Shown one piece after another: positions 58,901 to 64,000 of a DNA stretch of 64,000 nt. The translations under genes were made by a program, and so were the position numbers. Positions within the stretch are counted from its first letter, which is position 1. The number at the start of each line of letters is the position of its first letter. Under the pieces are notes generated by a model that was not told the DNA's origin, ran no database searches, and was given only the letters and a program-made list of their open reading frames with translations. The stretch is taken from the NCBI RefSeq assembly GCF_001723175.1, contig NC_064655.1, positions 2,294,001 through 2,358,000 on the forward strand, given 5' to 3'. The stretch is from Penicillium oxalicum (lineage: Eukaryota > Ascomycota > Eurotiomycetes > Eurotiales > Aspergillaceae).

Positions 58901-61900
58901 GAAAGCTTGCGCATGACATGATCTATGCGCCGTATACATCAATGCAGCGTGGGAAACTCATTACACGGTAGATGTCTGCAGCAATCCCTTTTCACACCTG
59001 TTCAGCGGACGCCCGTTTGCTCTCCCCGCGCACCTTCCTATTACATCGACTTGATGCCAACTTGCCGCTATAGCATTCTCGTCTATTGCAGGTAGAGAGC
59101 TTGAATGCATTTGAGTCACGGGAGACCTGACAAGACTTCCAGAGAGATATCATGATTCATCTTTGTGAAACAAGTGATTGCTTTTCTAGAGCGTCCAGTG
59201 ATGGAACATCGCCCATGTCACAGCCCCCGGGGGCCTGTGGCTCTCTACTGATGCTCTGATCAAGACATACCAGAGTTACTTAATAGACTAAGCATTCTTT
59301 TTCCACCTGCCTAAAATAGGAGGCCCTGTAGCTGAGGAGACGTCGTGGGTCAGCATACATGCATCATGTGTCCTCTACAACCTTAATATTCGAGTAATAT
59401 TATGCCAAGTAAGAACCAAGTCACACAACTGCTAGTTGTGGCGAGGGAATCGAGTGACTTGTTGAATTGGGGGTGCCTCGGTGACCTGGTGAATTGAAGG
59501 GACTGCAGGTGTGGTGGTCTGGCCTCAGTCAATATTTTCTGGTTGAGTTCATCGAGGATATACTCCGAACAAAGGTTGATAGGACAATCTCTAAGGTCCA
59601 CTTTCGGAGATCTAGTAGAACGTGCTGAAGGGCTCTCTATTCATCACAATTAGACGACAGTCCATCTGTGCCTGTGTACAAACATCGAATGTGCCCCCTC
59701 CCCGCATGTATAGTAGCTCTTCGTACACGAAATGCTAAAGCTTCGAGCAACCTCTGTTGAGTTCGTTGACTGGTGAGAATGGCCCTCAAAAATGCCTCAG
59801 AGAAGGCTGGAGGACGATCCTCAGGTTTTCAATTTCACCTGATTTCTGTGCTTCATTCAAACATTAAGATTCTTGTAGCCTGAACCACTTTTACACGAAC
59901 GCCATCAACTTGAATAGATTTGATCTTCTTCATCTATATTCTTTTCTTCGCCTTGACTATATTTCAACGTCATGGGAATAATGAAGTGTATACCTACCCC
60001 CTTTGCAGGAAATTCGCTCCGGGTCCAGCAGCTATCAAGCGCCTAGAAGGGGATTTCTCCCTGTCCCGGGGATTTCCTCTTCGCTCTCTTCCTTCTTCTC
60101 TCAGATAGCTTCCAATCCGAGCTTTTTCGCTCTCATCCCTGCCTCCTTGCGTCTCAAGCTTCGAAATCTGTCACTTTATGGTCTACGTGCACAGAAAAGC
60201 AAGAGAGGGGAATATTCTCGTTAGTGATCTACGAGAAACGCAAGACAAACACAGAGGAAAGAGTAAGAGGGGAAAGCTGCAGGTGGCAGCCGGGAAAAAC
60301 TTCTCTTCTATACTGGTATCACGCGACCGCTGAGCCTGAAGTAGACAAAGAGGCAAACATTTGGGAGGTGAGAAAGCTTCCATCATGGACCGGATGCTAT
60401 ATTTTTTTGTGATCACATCTACGATCTAACAGTTCCCTACCGAGGTCAATAGCAATGCTCACTTTGTCTATGATATACGCGGGTGTACCATTTCATTCAT
60501 ATTTAGTAACTTTGTTCAAACCACTGGGAATTAGCCTCTGGGAGTCAAGTTCTCACTCACCAGAAGCTCCAGGTAATTTTTGGAGCTCATACTTGAAAAG
60601 AAGCCACGTGGAACAATTTCGATACATCAAAACAGCCTGTAACGGAAGAATCTACATATCCAGCGTCTCAACTTTACTAACGTTAAAGATCAAGTAGGTC
60701 TGAAGAAATTCTGCACGATTCTATCTAGTTTACATTCTTCCCTGTCGAATCGCTCTTTGCAGGATTCCAGAGCTCATTTCACCCTGCCGAACCAACTGTG
60801 AATTACTGAAGGCTCTTCCATTGATAAATTTCATACTTTGATCGTTGTAGTCTAGGAGATCTCAACACACGAGGAATTAAATAATGAGTCAGCTAAGCTC
60901 TAGACCCTTGACAGACGCGGAAATATTCTCATAGACTACCAAGCACGAGCATGTGTAAAATATTCTGCTTCTATCAGGATATCACCCTGGAGAACCATAG
61001 CGGTAAGGAACAATGTATCGATGTCTGTTGTCGCACTTCCAGTAGAATGGATCGCATATCGAGGAAAAGGAACTATATTATTAATGTCCTATCAGTCATC
61101 TTTCACATCCCCAGAGACTAAAATAGAGAACAGAGCTACCGCTTGACACAAATCAAACGTGGAAACGAGTTCGATCGAGGAAGGGCCGGCGAGTGAAACT
61201 TTACCTTGGCAAGTCCGAGCCTCTTCACCAATACATGAATAGTCCGCTTGAAAGCTCCTTACAACAGAGCACCCATTGGTGACGAGGATAGGGATGCCAA
61301 AATTTAGATGATCCCTAAAACTCCACCTTGCAAAAGGGTTTGTTGTCGAGTATCAATATCGAGTTTGCGCATGACGGACATACTTTACTCCTGAAATATA
61401 ACCAAGATAGCACCGTAGCCGACTTTTATTCCTTGATTTGTGTTAGCTGTCTCTAATGAGGAAGCATTGTTTCATCATCAACTTTCCTTAGAACGCTGGA
61501 ATATGTTCAGACCTGCAGAAATGGACACGCATATTTGCAACCTCTAATGTAGCCAAATTTCTTGGCTCAAATTCATCATTATCCGAGTTTTCTCCGTAGT
61601 CAATAGTTTTTACATGCTGAGTATCTCCTTAGCATCTTTCCTCTTGCCCTAATCTCTGTACTGGACTCAAAAAGGTCGGGTGAGATGGACTCTACGCGGA
61701 CTAAGATAGTTATCCAAGGGATTCGAATCTGAGGTTTCTTTCTGGTATCAAGTTGGGGATGCAGAGTAACCCATATAAACTTCGAGCGTGAAAAGAAGGA
61801 AACTTTTGCTTTCGTAGGTATTTTTTGCTGCTGCTGTTATATGTTGTCCAGGGAGTTCTTAGAAGATTGAACACGGGTTTGCTCCATATTTTAGTAATGT

Positions 61901-64000
61901 TGACCATACCTTATTGATAAAAATTTGACCTCTTGCCATAATGAGATAGAGAAAAAAAATCAAAATCACATCTCTTGCTTTATGAATTATTAATAATCAT
62001 ATTGACCAAAACAAAAGCAACAAGGAGAATTCAAGATAACAGTACAGTGATGCACCGGATAATCATATACTCCTGTGGCATTTCTAGTTATTGAATAGGA
62101 CATTAACGAGCCGCCAGGATCACTCGTTGTACTACTTTCGATAAATCCTCGATAGAATCAGGCTGACTTCCCCTGATACTTATCGACCCTCTGGAGGGAT
62201 AGGGTAAAGAGAGTAAACGACTCCTTTTGAGTGAGAAGAAAATCTTTCGACTTGAAGTTTTAACATGCTGAGCTCTTTGCGAAGGCAGCAGAATTCATCT
62301 GAAACAAGAACTTCTGGGAGATTATAGGAGGGAAATAAAAGACAATAAAAAGAAAAATATGATTAGTAGATAATAGGAAAAATTAATTATATACGAGGAC
62401 AGACTCAGGAGATTAAATTAGGGACCTCCGTGTCTGAAGCAAAACCCATTTCTATTATCAAAGATGACGAATTTTAAGCCAATGTTGGTCCAGAGGTTAT
62501 CTACGCATTGTTTTAGTTATTAATGTGCTCACTTTACTCTTATTAAGTAGCATATACAGTCATAGACAAGGCATTTACATGGATTCCAAATCGTAAGCAT
62601 ATATCGTGAACAAGGCCATACGTCATGAGTAAGCAGTCTTTCCAGGAGATAAGCCCTACAGCTACTTCTGTAGCTGAATTGTCTCTTTCATATCCAGGAA
62701 CTCGAAGGCTTTTGTTGATATCAAAACCTTAGAGCCCTGATTTAGTCTAGAATGAACTTGCCCAGAGATGTTCCTGCACAGGGTCAAAGCTATTCATGGT
62801 GCCGAACGATGATCACTTCTTGGGAAATGGACTTAGGCCAAGCACGATCTTATTATTTGTTCTGTATGTGTTTTAGAAGTATGAGAATTGCGCAGACCGT
62901 GCTAGTCAGTAAGAGCTCTACTGTTGCGCGATCACAGATTTAAAAATTCAGTCTTCTATCATATTTCTCTCTCTGTCTCTACAGAGGTAAAGATATTGGT
63001 ATAGTCAAGACCTCCTACTTGATCCTACTACGTTTGAAAAGTAATGTACAGTGACATGCTGGCTTGACTTGGGACCTTATGCAGCCTAGACATCAGTGAC
63101 TGATGGAATAATCTCGAGGAAATTGCCGTTCTCTTATCTATACAACCGGAGACAGACTCAATCCTCTGCATCAATTTTGGCACGTCTCTTCAACGTAATG
63201 CGACTGTGATGTTCCTGTTATAATAATCAAATCAGAATGCCGGATTAGAATCCTGGCGTGGAGTAGAGTACAAGTTCTCAAATAGAAACGTCTTATGAGC
63301 AAGAATTTAGGTGCAGATCAGGTAAGGTTACTCAACTTTTTGAAGCAGCACTGTCAGTGAAGGGCAAACACAAATTTGTAATCATTCATGACTACCCGGG
63401 TAAAGGAGCATCCATGGTGACCAAGCGAGGGTGAGATATGGGCTCTTCTATACTCGTGCAATCGTGTTTGTTTTCAGTCTAGAGTTGTAAAGAAAATTGA
63501 GCTTGGTTCTTCTCAGAGAGGAAGCCTATGCTAAAAGCTTTCAAATCATTTTTGGTTGTCCCCGCGCTCGGGGACACAGCATAAGAGGGAAACATATCCT
63601 AGAGCGATTTTGGGAAATTTGTCCGCTCAAACCAAGATGAGAGTGATCTTGACTGTGATTTAAAAGTCTCGTGTCTTGGAGTTTGCGACGGTTTGGAGTA
63701 AAGTCAGTCTCTGCGGGAAAAGGTTTGTTGGATTTTTACGGCCATTAATTGAACTGGTTGATAAAAGGAATTTTTAACAGTGTTTAGCGACGAGTCTTTT
63801 TCAGGCCTTCTCTGAGCAAATAATTCTCGTTCTCTTGTGCAGGATGTGCTTGAGACTTGGGCTGGATTCGGTGTTGCAGGGAACAAGAGCATCAGATTAC
63901 ATGGGCAACGGATGGACACACGATGCTGTAGCTGTAAAGGAGATTTGATGTGTTTTCCACCCTAGTGGAGCCGGGGATAAGATGCCCTGAGGTCGAAACA
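58901..64000. other. AT-rich gene desert
   Basis: No open frame longer than about 80 codons carries a recognisable motif, and stop codons are dense in all frames. Base composition shifts visibly toward A/T from about 59 kb and most strongly after 61.9 kb. No transposase, reverse transcriptase, terminal repeats or telomeric TTAGGG array was found. It could be a decayed (possibly RIP-mutated) repeat region or an AT-rich isochore. Confidence 0.55.

Noticed and set aside
61705..61735. tRNA T-arm-like word GATTCGAATC
   Set aside because: The flanking stem bases do not pair and no acceptor or anticodon arm fits.

Overview
The window looks like nuclear DNA of a filamentous ascomycete, most probably order Eurotiales (Aspergillus/Penicillium/Monascus relatives). 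Genes are split by short GT...AG introns (mostly 50-140 nt) and encode typical fungal proteins. The linked trio of an AmyR-type activator, a secreted GH31 alpha-glucosidase and a PrtT-type protease regulator is a known Aspergillus arrangement. Identities come from reading motifs and splicing exons by eye; no database search was run.

Layout. 1.9-2.8 kb: small conserved fungal protein of unknown function (+). 3.2-4.9 kb: mitochondrial calcium uniporter (-). 6.2-6.7 kb: small dsRNA-binding-like protein (-). 11.7-13.7 kb: seven-exon cytochrome P450 (-), facing a five-exon SAM-dependent methyltransferase (+) at 16.8-17.9 kb. 18.4-20.8 kb: protein farnesyltransferase beta subunit, seven exons (-). 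26.0-28.5 kb: large Zn2Cys6 regulator (+). 31.5-32.6 kb: four-unit polyubiquitin (+). 33.4-35.9 kb: BRAP2/Etp1-type RING plus ZnF-UBP protein (+). 36.5-37.6 kb: Coq3 (-). 39.0-41.1 kb: amyR (-). 47.0-50.2 kb: agdA (+). 51.8-54.3 kb: prtT (-). 54.3-64 kb: no recognisable gene, clearly AT-rich from about 59 kb.

Functionally, 39-54 kb is a carbon/nitrogen scavenging locus: AmyR would switch on starch hydrolases, AgdA would release glucose outside the cell, and PrtT would control secreted proteases. A perfect AmyR-type site (CGG-N8-CGG) lies 315 bp upstream of the agdA start. The alpha-amylase gene often found in this cluster is absent here.

The most notable observation is that this trio carries apparent single-base frameshifts: one in amyR, four in agdA and probably a compensating pair in prtT. 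Eight other genes whose exons could be assembled, about 13 kb of coding sequence, show none. This is either recent decay of the starch/protease regulon or a local sequence-quality problem; raw reads would decide. Other points are a 23-bp perfect hairpin downstream of polyubiquitin, a 2+2 pairing of the ubiquitin repeats, and unusually many long G/C homopolymers, including C18 runs in introns of both amyR and agdA.
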